Shown here: positions 33,101 to 43,189 of the stretch, piece after piece | Layout: every line of letters starts with the position of its first letter | Numbering within the stretch: position 1 is the first letter of the stretch | From: Peltaster fructicola | Lineage: Eukaryota; Ascomycota; Dothideomycetes | Length of the DNA: 64,000 nucleotides | Direction: 5' to 3' | NCBI GenBank assembly: GCA_001592805.2 | Contig: CP051140.1 | Coordinates: 1,985,501 to 2,049,500, forward strand | Translations under genes and position numbers: made by a program | The notes under the pieces: model-generated | Seen by the model: only the letters and a program-made list of their open reading frames with translations | Database searches by the model: none | Told to the model about the DNA's origin: nothing

Positions 33101-33376
33101 ATGGAAGTCGTGTATGCATGGACGCAGGGTGCTACCTTCGCTGCTATCTGGTGAGTCTTTCTTTGAATGCCATAACCTTGCTAACATGCTACAAGCAAAA
33201 TGACAGATGTCTACGAAGGTAGTCTAATTCGCCTTTTCCGACGCCTAGAAGAGCTCATAAGGCAGGTTGGACAAGCGGCAAAGGTCATGGGCAGCGAAGA
33301 ACTCGAGCAGAAGTTCGAGGTCGCCTTGCAGAAAGTTCGTCGCGACATTGTCGCCGCACAGTCCCTGTATCTATAG
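30110..33376 (+). CDS. MTR4: ATP-dependent RNA helicase MTR4/DOB1
   Basis: Two exons, 30110-33150 and 33196-33376 (45-nt intron, donor GTGAGT, branch GCTAAC), coding 1073 residues, the family's normal length. After a low-complexity N-terminus: Walker A AHTSAGKT (about 167-174), DEVH box (about 259-262), the SAT motif (FLSATIPN), the QxxGRAGRRG motif ([13 protein letters not shown]), an arch region with a KOW-like segment ([19 protein letters not shown]) and the helical C-terminal domain ending [16 protein letters not shown]4 is the helicase of the TRAMP complex that feeds rRNA precursors and aberrant RNAs to the nuclear exosome. The last 59 residues, including [17 protein letters not shown], are in the second exon; the plain frame ends just inside the intron. 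Confidence 0.96.
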
Positions 33377-33945
33377 CGATATATCTTCGAAACTTACACT
33401 GTTCGTGCCTGGACGTGTGTGCGGTAAGAGCCTCCCTACAGCTCAGCCCGTTGGTAGGCCAATTGCCCTATTTCTTGCACGACATCTGCATATCTTACAT
33501 ATCGCCCCCTACACAATTCCCACCGAGTATCTCCTTCCAGTATCATGTCCAGGCTCACCACATGATGAAACAGTATCGCACGCGAGTGCCAAATAGGTGG
33601 TAGAGATCTTTTAACACCCGCTGATCAGTCTCCTCTGTCACAAAGGGCACAATGGAACAATGGCCAATGTTACACCAGGCCTGTCGCAGATCAGTAACTT
33701 CTACTACCAAGAACACAATGGCACGCTGCAAGTCAATGTCAACAGAACCGACCATTGACGCGAAATTGCGTAGAAGGCCTACATATGGCATCCCAGTCCT
33801 CATTCTGCTCTCTCATTCTTCATCACCAGCTGATACACACCTGACCTACATTCATCAGCTTCTTCCGCGACCAAATACCCATCTGCCGCACCTCACTGGA
33901 GTAAGGACAGCACTTTGGCAGAGCTGGGCTCATCGGATCGCAATT
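33377..33945. other. Intergenic between MTR4 and the 2EXR-like gene
   Basis: The frame of the next gene is open upstream to 33652, but codon content before the ATG at 33946 is unlike the conserved part. Probably promoter and leader. Confidence 0.4.
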
Positions 33946-34907
33946 ATGTGGAAGCAACCAGGACGCTATGTTAGAACGCACTCACAGAAGCATGCTCGCT
34001 GGTACACTTGGAATGGTCGCCTGGAAGAACGCGAGCGAAGGGTCGAGAAGCAATACTTCCGATCACTCGTCGACAATGGCCTTGACTACTGGGAACTCGG
34101 TCCTAAATACCTGGCATGGCCTCGCAAGAAGGGCAAAGACGTTCCGAAGGAGGGTCTGGTGACTGAGATCATGGCGCTCGGGTACGGCGAGTTCAAATCC
34201 GACGAGTCGACTGATGTACTCCTCCATCACCTCAATCGCGCCCAGCGTGGTCTGATGATGTACAGCAAGTACAGCATCGAAGAGCTATACGAAAGATGGT
34301 GCATGATCGTGGTGGAGAAGTCTCAGTAAACTCCACACGCTCGGGAAAGGCAAGCATGATTGAGTGGCTTGAGAAGGCCGATGATGAGCAGAAGTTCGAA
34401 AAGTTCATGGAGCTGTCGCCAGAACTTCGAGAGATGGTCTACAAGGAAGTGTTCGCCGACCTGCCACCCGTCCTGATGGCGCCTATTGCACACCCCATCA
34501 CAATGACGAGCCAGTTGGTTCGCCATGAAACGTTGCCTCTGTTCCGGGCAGAGTCTTTGGTCGCATGGGATGTCTGGAACTCTGGAACTTCTCGCTTCAG
34601 ATGGCCTGCCGGACCAGGCTTCGACGATACCATGCTTAGGAGTCTGGTACGAGTAGTTGTCCCATGGACCAATCAGATCAGAGCTGAGTTGACAGTAGAG
34701 CTGAGCTACGACAGACGGGCTCGCGTATTGAACGTTAGCAAGGTCTGGTCACTGCCTGGTAGTCGCTTCGCCAGAGCGAGTCAGGACGCACGCGATGCGT
34801 TCGTAGAGGCTCTTCGAGTCTTCCACGAGCACGAGTGGAAAGGAGAGACCCAGTCGACCATGTCATCAGTGAACTTTGCTGGTCAGCTTTGGACTTTCGG
34901 TTCGTGA
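33946..34907 (+). CDS. F-box/2EXR-like protein of unknown function, frame broken
   Basis: The first part (33946-34329) codes MWKQPGRYVRTHSQKHARWY to YERWCMIVVEKS and stops at TAA 34327-34329. The second (about 34316-34907) continues in another frame as VNSTRSGKASMIEWLEK, FEKFMELSPELREMVYKEVF, and ends AGQLWTFGS. The block LSPELREMVYKEVF followed by TSQLVRHETLPLFR is the signature of the large family of fungal F-box-like/2EXR proteins (LPPELRxxIY...). A 29-nt GT-AG (34326-34354) is too short for an intron, so one missing base around 34313-34325 is the simplest reading, joining the parts into about 320 residues. Alternatively two adjacent genes. Function unknown. Confidence 0.55.
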
Positions 34908-35206
34908 TCGGACGAGCAACAATGAGTGAAGTCGAGTCTACACAAGCGGCGGCGGCGGGAATGTCACCAGCCACACAAGCACGCAAGACCTTCTAGTGTC
35001 TTTCGGGAAGGAAGATAGGCATTGCAGTCTCTCTCTCTCAGCCGAGGGAGACCAGTGACGAAAGAATCATGATGTAGTCCAGATAGTGTGGTAGTGTAGC
35101 TACTCTCTATCTACAGCATTGGAGACATAAAACAATCTCCATAAACTCACTCTATCTCTAGTCTCTGTCTTTGTGATCGAAGCGCTTGCACCAGCCACCT
35201 CCAATC

Positions 35207-36748
35207 ATGGCTACATTGAGCAATGCCTTCTCTCCCGACTCCGAGTCAACAGCAGTCATTGTGCCAGGCTCTCCAGCACTCAACATCTCCTTCAGACAGC
35301 TCACTGCAGATATCAAGAAGTTCCAGCAGCAGCTCGCGAAACTCGGCGTAGCTCCTGAAGCTGCAGTCTCCATCGCCTTACCCAACAGCTATCCATTCAT
35401 CGTTGCTTTCCTCGCAGCATCATGGCAGCGAGCCATCGCAGCTCCACTGAATCCAGCCTACAAGCAATCCGAGTTCGAATTCTATATCGATGATCTCTCC
35501 TCAGCGCTCGTGCTGGTCCCGCAGGGCCAGGCCGATGGACCTGCTGTCAAAGCCGCTCGCAAGTACAATGCTGCTGTTGCAGAATGCTATCTTGACCCGA
35601 AGACGACTGAAATCATACTGGATGTGAAGGAGCATGGCAAGTTGGCAGGCAAAGGAAATCTGAAGGTCGAGCAGGCTCAACCGGAAGACACTGCCTTGGT
35701 GCTACACACATCTGGGACGACAGGCCGTCCAAAGGCTGTGCCACTGTCTCACAGAAACCTCACAAGGACGATGAAGAACGTCAAGGCGACATATCAGCTG
35801 AGCCCTCAAGACAGGACTATGCTGGTTATGCCACTGTTCCACGTTCACGGTCTGCTTGCTGGCTTCCTGGCTCCTCTAGCTTCAGGTGGATCTGTAGTTG
35901 TACCGGGTGCCTTCAGCGCAAGCACCTTCTGGAAGCACTTTGTCGAGCACAAGGCCAACTGGTATACAGCGGTACCGACCATCCACCAGATCATCCTTAA
36001 GAACCCACTTCCATCACCAATACCGAACATCCGCTTCATCCGATCATGCAGCTCGCCTCTTTCACCAAAGGTATTCCACGATCTCGAGGCAGCGCTGAAA
36101 GCTCCAGTACTGGAGGCTTATGCAATGACCGAAGCTGCACATCAGATGACATCGAACCCACTTCCTCCTGCGAAACGTCAGCCAGGCTCGGTGGGTGTCG
36201 GACAAGGCGTGGAGATCAAGATCCTCGATCAAGAAGGAGACGAGGTGCCACAAGGAAAAGAGGCCGAGATCTGCATCAGAGGCGAGAATGTGACTAAGGG
36301 ATACTTGAACAACGAGAAGGCCAACAAGGAGTCCTTCACAAAGGGTGGCTTCTTCAGGACTGGAGACCAAGGCAAGAAAGACCCAGATGGTTACGTGATC
36401 ATCACAGGTCGTATCAAGGAGCTTATTAACAAGGGAGGAGAGAAGATCTCGCCGATCGAGCTTGATAATGTGCTCGCCCAGCATCCTGCGGTCTCGGAAG
36501 CTGTCTCGTTTGCCATTGCAGACGAAATGTATGGACAGGACGTTGGTGTGGCTATCGTGCTCAAGGACGGTAAGCAGTTGACCGAGGAAGAGCTCAAGCA
36601 GTACATGCGTGAGAAGGTGGCCAAGTTCAAGGTGCCGAAGCGAGTCTTCTTCACAGATATTATGCCAAAGACAGCCACTGGAAAGATCCAGAGGAGGAAT
36701 GTCGCCGATGCTATGCTAAGTGCTGAGAAAGCAAAGGCTAAACTATAG
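35207..36748 (+). CDS. PCS60: Peroxisomal acyl-CoA synthetase-like AMP-binding enzyme (PCS60)
   Basis: 513 residues from the ATG at 35207; the frame upstream begins only with a TTG. ANL-superfamily motifs in order: the phosphate-binding loop HTSGTTGRPKAVPLSHRN (about 166-183), YAMTEAAHQM (adenine region), FRTGDQGKKDPDGY, and the hinge GRIKELINKGGEKISP (about 399-414); catalytic Lys in KTATGKIQRR near the end. The last residues KAKAKL end in AKL, a type 1 peroxisomal targeting signal. By length and motifs it matches yeast Pcs60/Fat2, an oxalyl-CoA synthetase that acts in peroxisomal oxalate breakdown. The alternative, a medium-chain or coumarate-type acyl-CoA ligase, cannot be excluded. Confidence 0.88.
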   Translation: MATLSNAFSPDSESTAVIVPGSPALNISFRQLTADIKKFQQQLAKLGVAPEAAVSIALPNSYPFIVAFLAASWQRAIAAPLNPAYKQSEFEFYIDDLSSALVLVPQGQADGPAVKAARKYNAAVAECYLDPKTTEIILDVKEHGKLAGKGNLKVEQAQPEDTALVLHTSGTTGRPKAVPLSHRNLTRTMKNVKATYQLSPQDRTMLVMPLFHVHGLLAGFLAPLASGGSVVVPGAFSASTFWKHFVEHKANWYTAVPTIHQIILKNPLPSPIPNIRFIRSCSSPLSPKVFHDLEAALKAPVLEAYAMTEAAHQMTSNPLPPAKRQPGSVGVGQGVEIKILDQEGDEVPQGKEAEICIRGENVTKGYLNNEKANKESFTKGGFFRTGDQGKKDPDGYVIITGRIKELINKGGEKISPIELDNVLAQHPAVSEAVSFAIADEMYGQDVGVAIVLKDGKQLTEEELKQYMREKVAKFKVPKRVFFTDIMPKTATGKIQRRNVADAMLSAEKAKAKL

Positions 36749-36952
36749 TCAAGCTGTATCGTGAGATCATGTTCATCTCATCTGTCTTAGCTGCATCACC
36801 ACAGCTCTTGAGTGCCGCCCCACTGACGCCCTAATTATGTACAAGTAGGGATACATTGCATCGTCCACCACAGCATGTATAAGCTTGTATCCGCTCAGAG
36901 ACTTTTGTCCTACTCATCACATAGATTCAGGTTGTTCTCCACATCTAGAATC

Positions 36953-37372
36953 ATGGCTGGCAAACAGGAATGGCTCGTCATCTTGCCGGATTACAGCGGT
37001 GCTCTTGACAAGCGAATGGAGATTCGACCGTGAGGAAATCACATGGTTTCTGCTTGGCTCTGCTGACCATAGGCAGAACGCATCTAGCCAACGCCAAGAC
37101 CAGCGTGGCTGCTGGCCAGTTGGTCATGGGTGGAGCTATTCTCGATGAGCCTGTTGTCGAGGGTAAGCCATTGAATATCACAGGAAGTGCGATGATGTTC
37201 TGCGCGGACACGAGGGAAGAAGTCCTTGAACAGGTGAAGCAGGACGTCTATTACAAGGGCGATGTATGGGACAAGGACAAGGTCAGGCGATTCATAACGA
37301 TGTGGGCCATTTCTAAACACTTTACAGGTTCAGATCTTGCCGTTCAAGACAGCCTTTAGACAGCAGTTATAG
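36953..37372 (+). CDS. YCII-related (dimeric alpha-beta barrel) protein
   Basis: Three exons: 36953-37029, 37077-37281 and 37328-37372 (introns 47 and 46 nt), coding 108 residues. The product reads MAGKQEWLVILPDYSGALDK, then RPTHLANAKTSVAAGQLVMG across the first junction, and DKVQILPFKTAFRQQL across the second. This is the YCII fold: a single small alpha-beta domain with the GGAILDEP and DVYYKGDVWDKDKVQI segments. Family members are small cytosolic proteins of uncertain role, sometimes related to muconolactone isomerase-like enzymes. Unspliced frames would lose the C-terminal strand (QILPFK), which supports the exon model. Confidence 0.82.
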
Positions 37373-37483
37373 CTAGCTCCGACTGAACCACCAGGGACCT
37401 TGTAGGTCTATCCTTCGTGGTCCAAGTGCGCCATCATAGCCTTCGGACGGTAGTCATGGCTAGCTGTATCGAACCCAGCATGA

Positions 37484-38623
37484 CTATCGTAGATCCATTC
37501 TTCGCGGCACATGTGCACAAGCCTGTACCCCAACAGGCATAGGATCCTTGATCGCCATCCATAACGTCGAGGCTCTACCAACTATGGTGGAAGCGATCCA
37601 GTAGAGGTACAGACCGGCCGGTAGATTGACAAAGGTGCAGATGAACACAGCAAAGCTCACGACAGTCCAGTCCACTGCAGTAAATGACCTAAACCACGTC
37701 ACGAGGTCGCCAGAATGATCTGCTCGTCTGGGGTTGAACACGACATTGGACAGCATACCCACCATCAATAGAGCCGGTAGAGTACCTGTGGGATCAGGTA
37801 TGGTCAGATCTGTACAGAAGCTCAGTCCTTCCAGCGTAGTTGTGGGATCATATACTGACAGCTCAGCGTCGACTGGTAGTCCGTCTGTTGTGATAGCATC
37901 GATGGGCGGCTTGACAAGGTCGTCCAGTGTTATGACTTGTGGTGTTATAACACTCTCCTTCACAGCGTGCTGAGCTTCTGCTGCCACTTCAGAGTTCCCA
38001 TAAACAAGAGAGGCCATCCAGCGCAAAAGACCGCCGGATCCACCCAGCTTGAGTCGTATCGCCTCCATTGGAACCACGAAGAGTGCGAGGCTGACAAAGG
38101 ACATTGGTCGTATGAATTGTGCGCCAACTCGTCTCCTGTATACCATGCCAACTCTCAGTGAGCGTAACACGGCGTAAATTGAACGTCCATGCAGCAGTGA
38201 CGGAACAGAGTCTGGAGCTGGCGGTAGCGACGAGGATTGTTGTGGTATTGTCTGCCTCTGCATATAGTTTATATATCTTTGTTGCGATGGAACAGCTGTT
38301 GCAATAGCAGGACCTATCACTACTCGATTCTTCAGCCTCTGATATGCTTGCTTGCCTCCGAAGTGATACGCAACGATACCACGTATCACCACGGCTGTTG
38401 TTGGTATGACTGCCCACCATGGCAGGCCGACGGCGTGGAGGGTTTCGAGTAGGATGAGTGGTGACTGCGCGAGGGTATCTACCACATCAAGTCGTCTGGG
38501 CGTCGTCGAGGAGAAGGAGCGGTAGTATGCATATTTGTGAATGCCTGCGCATTGGTGGCCTGGCAGCTGCCGGAGTGAGCATGCTGGTGTTGTTGTTCTC
38601 CCGCGAAGAACGCGCGCTGCCAT
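37484..38623 (-). CDS. COX18: Mitochondrial inner membrane insertase COX18 (OXA1 family)
   Basis: 379 residues in one exon. The N-terminus (MAARVLRGRTTTPACSLRQL to RSFSSTTPRRLD) is a mitochondrial presequence. The OXA1/YidC/Alb3 domain starts with ETLHAVGLPWWAVIPTTAVVIRG (first span), then a matrix loop, a second span (FIRPMSFVSLALFVVPMEAIR), a third (LPALLMVGMLSNVVF) and two C-terminal spans (DWTVVSFAVFICTFVNLPAG and LYLYWIASTIVGRASTLWM). No long C-terminal ribosome-binding tail is present, which fits Cox18 rather than Oxa1. Cox18 exports the C-terminal tail of Cox2 across the inner membrane. The stop is 112 nt past the convergent YCII stop, so their 3' ends may overlap. Confidence 0.87.
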   Translation of the reverse strand: MAARVLRGRTTTPACSLRQLPGHQCAGIHKYAYYRSFSSTTPRRLDVVDTLAQSPLILLETLHAVGLPWWAVIPTTAVVIRGIVAYHFGGKQAYQRLKNRVVIGPAIATAVPSQQRYINYMQRQTIPQQSSSLPPAPDSVPSLLHGRSIYAVLRSLRVGMVYRRRVGAQFIRPMSFVSLALFVVPMEAIRLKLGGSGGLLRWMASLVYGNSEVAAEAQHAVKESVITPQVITLDDLVKPPIDAITTDGLPVDAELSVYDPTTTLEGLSFCTDLTIPDPTGTLPALLMVGMLSNVVFNPRRADHSGDLVTWFRSFTAVDWTVVSFAVFICTFVNLPAGLYLYWIASTIVGRASTLWMAIKDPMPVGVQACAHVPRRMDLR

Positions 38624-38944
38624 TGCTGGCGTTGTGCCGACCGTATCACAAGCACATCTCGGGGATGGCGATTCGATGAGTTGTCGTGCGGCGGTGTTGT
38701 AGTGCTGCGCGTCGAGTTAAAGGAGTGTTCGAGAGCTTGACCAGACCTGCAGAAGCCTTCTATTTTCGGAGTACGCGATGTTGCATTGAAAGTGACGTAT
38801 GATTCGCGCACCTCGTGAACAAAGCAGCAGGTTCTCTGTTTCTCCTCCTGAGGCAACAGCATCTCCATGAGCAGGGCAAATATGACTCCTTGATTCGAGC
38901 ATGCTCCTTTTCTCCATCCACATTGCTACAGCGCATCGTCCATT
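38624..38944. other. Bidirectional promoter, COX18/ALG11
   Basis: 321 bases separate the two divergent start codons, so both promoters share this space. No motif is distinctive enough to name. Confidence 0.5.
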
Positions 38945-40642
38945 ATGCTCGCAGCCACGCTTACGATAGTAAGCATCTGCTTGATAGCAGCCTCCTCGCC
39001 GTATATCCTTCGACTAGTTGGCCACAGCATAGGAGCACAGATTCGCAGCAGGACCCAAAAGCGCAGAGAGCTCTTCTTCGCACGGGCTGCGAACGAGGCT
39101 AAGTCTCAACCCTCGAACGATATAAAGTCCACGGACAAATCTTCCTCTTCTGCTTCTGTAGACGACGACTGGGAGAAGGTCAATGCCACGGGTAGTGAAG
39201 CGTCTTTGACAGAGCAGAGCGAGAAGACGACGCCAAGTGACTACGCTGGCATTATTGGATTCTTTCATCCTTTCTGCAATGCAGGAGGTGGAGGTGAGCG
39301 AGTACTGTTTGCAGCGGTCCTGGCAACGCAGCAGAAATATCCCAAGGCCCTGTGCGTTGTCTACACTGGCGACAACGACGCTACCAAGGAGAGTATAATC
39401 AGCAACGTACACACACGCTTCAACATCAAGCTGAATGCCGCACGAGTCGCCTTTGTCTATCTCACCACCCGCGAGTGGGTTCTAGCGTCAACCTGGCCAC
39501 ACTTCACACTGTTAGGCCAATCTCTAGGATCGCTGATACTGGCTTGGGATGCACTATCGTTGATGCCGCCCGATGTCTTCATCGATACCATGGGTTATGC
39601 CTTCGCGCTGGCACTATCCAAGTGGCTGTTTCCGAAGATGCCTACTTGTGCCTACGTCCACTACCCGACTATCTCTACCGATATGCTTAGCAGCTTGCAC
39701 GACGAGAGTGGCACGCACGGAGTCAATGCTGGCACCGGGCAGGGACTGAAGGGCAAAGCAAAGCAAATGTACTGGAATGTCTTCGCAAAGGCATATAGCT
39801 GGGTCGGTGGCAGTATCGACATCGTAATGACCAACAGCACCTGGACACAGAATCACATATCAGCGCTGTGGAGTCGTGCACGCCAACAGCGATCGAAGCA
39901 GTATCCAATCATCACTGTCTACCCTCCATGCGCCGTACAAGAATTACAAGACGACATACCGCTCGACGAGACCAGCCAGAAGCATCGAACACAGAATTTG
40001 CTATACATCGCGCAATTCAGACCGGAAAAGATGCACCACATCATAATCGATGCGTTTCACGCTTTCTTGAAGGACCACAAGCCGCTGGCGGAGAGCGAGC
40101 CCAAGCCGAAGCTCATCCTCCTCGGATCAGTACGTGATGATTCGGACGAGAAGCGTGTATACAAGCTGCGATTACAGGCTCAAGCTATTCGAGACAGCGT
40201 CGAGTTCATCGTGAATGCCAAGTGGCCGCAGATCCTCGAACTACTCAAGTCAAGCTCGATCGGTGTGAATGGCATGTGGAATGAGCACTTCGGCATAGGA
40301 GTCGTCGAGTACCAAGCAGCTGGGTTGATCTCCATCGTCAATAGATCTGGCGGTCCCAAGGAGGACATCGTCGTAAATGTCGACGATGGACCGACTAGTA
40401 AATCCCCACTATGAGTGTGCTGCTCATGCTAACGCATCGCAGGCTTTCATGCTTCAACGATCGAAGAATACACCGAGGCGTTCGCACAGGCTCTGTCATT
40501 GAGTCGTGAACAGCAGTACAGCATGCGACAACGAGCCCGTAAGAGTGCATTACGATTCTCAGAAGCCGTCTTCTGCAAGGCGTGGACCACACAAATGGAG
40601 CGACTTGTAGCACTCGCAGATCCCAAAGCAGCGTCCCTATAG
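38945..40642 (+). CDS. ALG11: GDP-Man:Man3GlcNAc2-PP-dolichol alpha-1,2-mannosyltransferase
   Basis: Two exons, 38945-40397 and 40443-40642 (45-nt intron, donor GTAAAT, branch GCTAAC), 550 residues. An N-terminal membrane anchor (MLAATLTIVSICLIAASSPY) is followed by a short polar stretch and then the GT4 glycosyltransferase: GIIGFFHPFCNAGGGGERVL (about 100-120), VFIDTMGYAFAL, CAYVHYPTISTDML, the nucleotide-sugar region LLYIAQFRPEKMHHIIIDAF and the EX7E-type segment NEHFGIGVVEYQAAGLI. ALG11 adds the fourth and fifth mannoses on the cytosolic face of the ER during N-glycan precursor assembly. The last exon supplies ASTIEEYTEAFAQALSLSRE and the C-terminal helix. Confidence 0.93.
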
Positions 40643-41089
40643 ATGTCGCGTGTATGGACTAGTTTCTAGCGGTAACTAAAGTTCCGCTTGCGAACCTTTC
40701 AGCTCCCCTCAGGCACGCCGAGTGGAGATCATTACAGCTCCCAGGTTATGTTTACCTTTGATGTCTGCAGGGAGGCTCCTCGACTGTGTCAGCTTGAGCG
40801 GTCGGATGCCTTCGTTTTGTGGCAGACCTAATCTTCAGGTACCGTTGATCGCTGCAGAGGTAACGACACCTTCAACGATACTGCCAGGGATATCGAGTAA
40901 GTACATTCCCGTGCAGTAAGTGAGCTTTGCCCAATACCGTTGGTGCCGAGGCCTAGATGTCTCATTTACCCGTTCCTTCAGCTGCTACTCACAGGCAGAT
41001 CTACGGTGGACAAAAAACCACAGTGAGAGGTCTCGGACCTCTCCTTTCGAGTGGCATGCAGATTCTTGACATGTCTCATCACTGCACAG
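40643..41089. other. Intergenic, ALG11 to acyltransferase
   Basis: About 450 bases on the same strand. A CTGCACAG directly precedes the next ATG at 41090, and GTAAGT occurs at about 40917, so a leader intron is possible. No coding feature. Confidence 0.4.
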
Positions 41090-42580
41090 ATGGCGACAGA
41101 AAGCCAACAAAGCGAGCGCGAGACCTTGCTCGACGATCTCGAGGCGAATCATGAAGACCTGCCATTCGAGGAGGGGAAAGCTATCTTACCACCACCACCA
41201 CCACCAGCCAAACGCTCGACAGCCTACTTGGACGGCCTTCGTGGTCTTGCTGCACTATGTGTCTTCAGTGGACATATGATCGGTGGCGGTGACCATGAGC
41301 GAGGCTTTGGTGATCCTGATGGCCAGAACTTCCTGATCAGCTTGCCGTTCATTCGAAACCTCTATACAGGAGCGCCAGCCGCCGTGGCTGTCTTCTTCGT
41401 CCTGTCTGGATTCGTTGTCACACAATCGATGGTCAAGATCGTTCGGGACCAGAAAGAAGGCTTCCTGCGGACCTTGGCATCAGCGCTGATACGACGACCA
41501 GTACGATTGTACCTACCATGCTGGATATTCGCACTGATCATCGCCTTGGCTCTACATCTGCCATATGAGATACATCCACCGCTACCATGGCTACAAGCAC
41601 GCGATTCGATCTGGATAGAGCTGCTCCGCTGGAGGGAAGAATCTTGGAACTACTTCTGGCCTTTCAGACACCATGGATCCGACCAGCCCTGGTTCATCTA
41701 CGACCTTGTCGTGTGGACGATTCCTATTGAGCTGAAAGGCTCGTATCTATGCTATGGCTTGGTCGCCGTCTATGCTCTTGCAAATCGAAGTTTCGGAGTC
41801 GACTCACCTGTTCATCTATGGGCTGTTGGAACGTTGATGGTCGGAGTCGCTGCTCTGCTGCAGCTCGGCGGTTGGTGGCCGGCATGCTTCATTGCCGGCT
41901 ATGTCTGGTCAATCGTGGAAGTCCATGCCCTGGACAAGCCACTGCTCAATCGCACTTTCACCACTGAGCTTGGCGGTCGAAAGTGGTCGATCCCAGCAAC
42001 CACCATTGGCATAACCTCCATCTTTTGGATCAGCTGGTACTTGCTTGGAGCACCTGCGACGTCCGGCAAACCAGAATGGAGTCTGTCTGCTCCTGGTTGG
42101 TATTGGCTGACCAAGATGATCCCGGAATACTATGGCGAAGCTCAGTTCTATCGATACTGGAACTCCTGGGGTGCCATCGGCATGGTATACGCCACGTTGC
42201 GTCTGCCCTGGCTGCAATGGTTCTTCAACACTCGTCCGTTGCAGTTCCTTGGCAAGGTCAGCTTCATGCTCTATCTTATTCACCTGCCGATGGCGTACTG
42301 CTTTACAGACAGATGGATACGAGTCTTCGGTCACGTGGGATTTGGCTCTGGCGAGAGATGGTACGACAATCTCTTGTACCTGCCAGACTGGGGAGTCAAA
42401 GGATTCAATCTACAGTGGATTGCTTGCTACACCGTTGCACTGGCTGTCAATCTCGTAGTGTCGTACCTGTTGACCAGATTTCTGGACGAGCCTTGCGTCA
42501 GGCTAGGGAAATATGTTACAGGCTTGTTGCATCTGAACAGTCCGTCGAAGAAAAAGCCCATACTAGGAGACACTCCATAA
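41090..42580 (+). CDS. Acyltransferase_3 family membrane protein
   Basis: 496 residues from the ATG at 41090 (the frame upstream is open to a GTG at 41051). A polar N-terminus with a run of six prolines, coded by CCA repeats near 41190-41210, is followed by the family opening TAYLDGLRGLAALCVFSGHM, whose His is the presumed catalytic residue, then AVFFVLSGFVVTQSMV, about ten membrane segments, and the late FLGKVSFMLYLIHLPMAYCF block typical of acyltransferase_3/OafA-like O-acyltransferases. Fungal members of this type are mostly uncharacterised. Substrate and compartment unknown. No neighbouring biosynthetic enzymes suggest a pathway. Confidence 0.83.
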   Translation: MATESQQSERETLLDDLEANHEDLPFEEGKAILPPPPPPAKRSTAYLDGLRGLAALCVFSGHMIGGGDHERGFGDPDGQNFLISLPFIRNLYTGAPAAVAVFFVLSGFVVTQSMVKIVRDQKEGFLRTLASALIRRPVRLYLPCWIFALIIALALHLPYEIHPPLPWLQARDSIWIELLRWREESWNYFWPFRHHGSDQPWFIYDLVVWTIPIELKGSYLCYGLVAVYALANRSFGVDSPVHLWAVGTLMVGVAALLQLGGWWPACFIAGYVWSIVEVHALDKPLLNRTFTTELGGRKWSIPATTIGITSIFWISWYLLGAPATSGKPEWSLSAPGWYWLTKMIPEYYGEAQFYRYWNSWGAIGMVYATLRLPWLQWFFNTRPLQFLGKVSFMLYLIHLPMAYCFTDRWIRVFGHVGFGSGERWYDNLLYLPDWGVKGFNLQWIACYTVALAVNLVVSYLLTRFLDEPCVRLGKYVTGLLHLNSPSKKKPILGDTP

Positions 42581-43189
42581 GCGAAGAAGACATTAGTGAT
42601 CGGACGCACATACTGAACACCAACGGCGTCACGCATTGGTCGAGCTCGCCAACTTCGACGAGCACGAGTCGTGGCGCTTGGGTTGATCGTCTTTACCTAG
42701 CAAGGTGATCGTCAGACACCACTCCAGCGCTGGCCATATCAAGCAACTTTTAAGAGCTTCCGAAGGCCAAAGACATCCATATCAAGCACAGCGACTTGTG
42801 CTTGTTGAGTCATGTCGTCAAAGGATCTAACATGCAAGCTCCGCTGGGACGCGGCTTGCAAGTACCAAGGATGATACGGTCTGTACTTATCTATGCAGCT
42901 CCACACAGTAGCTGGTCGATTGAACGAGGCAGAGCTCCTTGCCACCCTGGCATATCACTATAGCCGGTTGGTTGTTACATCGTGCTTAAGGATACAACGA
43001 TACCTCACAGCTCCTTGTTGCGCGCGCAAAGAGACATGTCGTTGTGGGAACTCGATGTCTGGTACTGGTCACGTTTCGAGATGTGTACTGTTCTATCTGC
43101 TCGCTATGCAGTTGCAGGAAGTTCTCTGCTGGTATCATTCATGTCGTCGTAATGGTTCGTCATCTATGCAGAACCTCCGTTCCAGACCC
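42581..43189. other. Convergent intergenic region, 610 bases
   Basis: Between the stops of the acyltransferase and the GH76 gene. Short frames only; nothing supported. Confidence 0.5.

Noticed and set aside
37450-37490. GGTTCGATA on the minus strand as a tRNA B box
   Set aside because: The loop would be nine bases and no A box or cloverleaf can be formed around it.
41983-42708. 241-codon frame overlapping the acyltransferase
   Set aside because: Shadow frame inside a conserved membrane protein gene.
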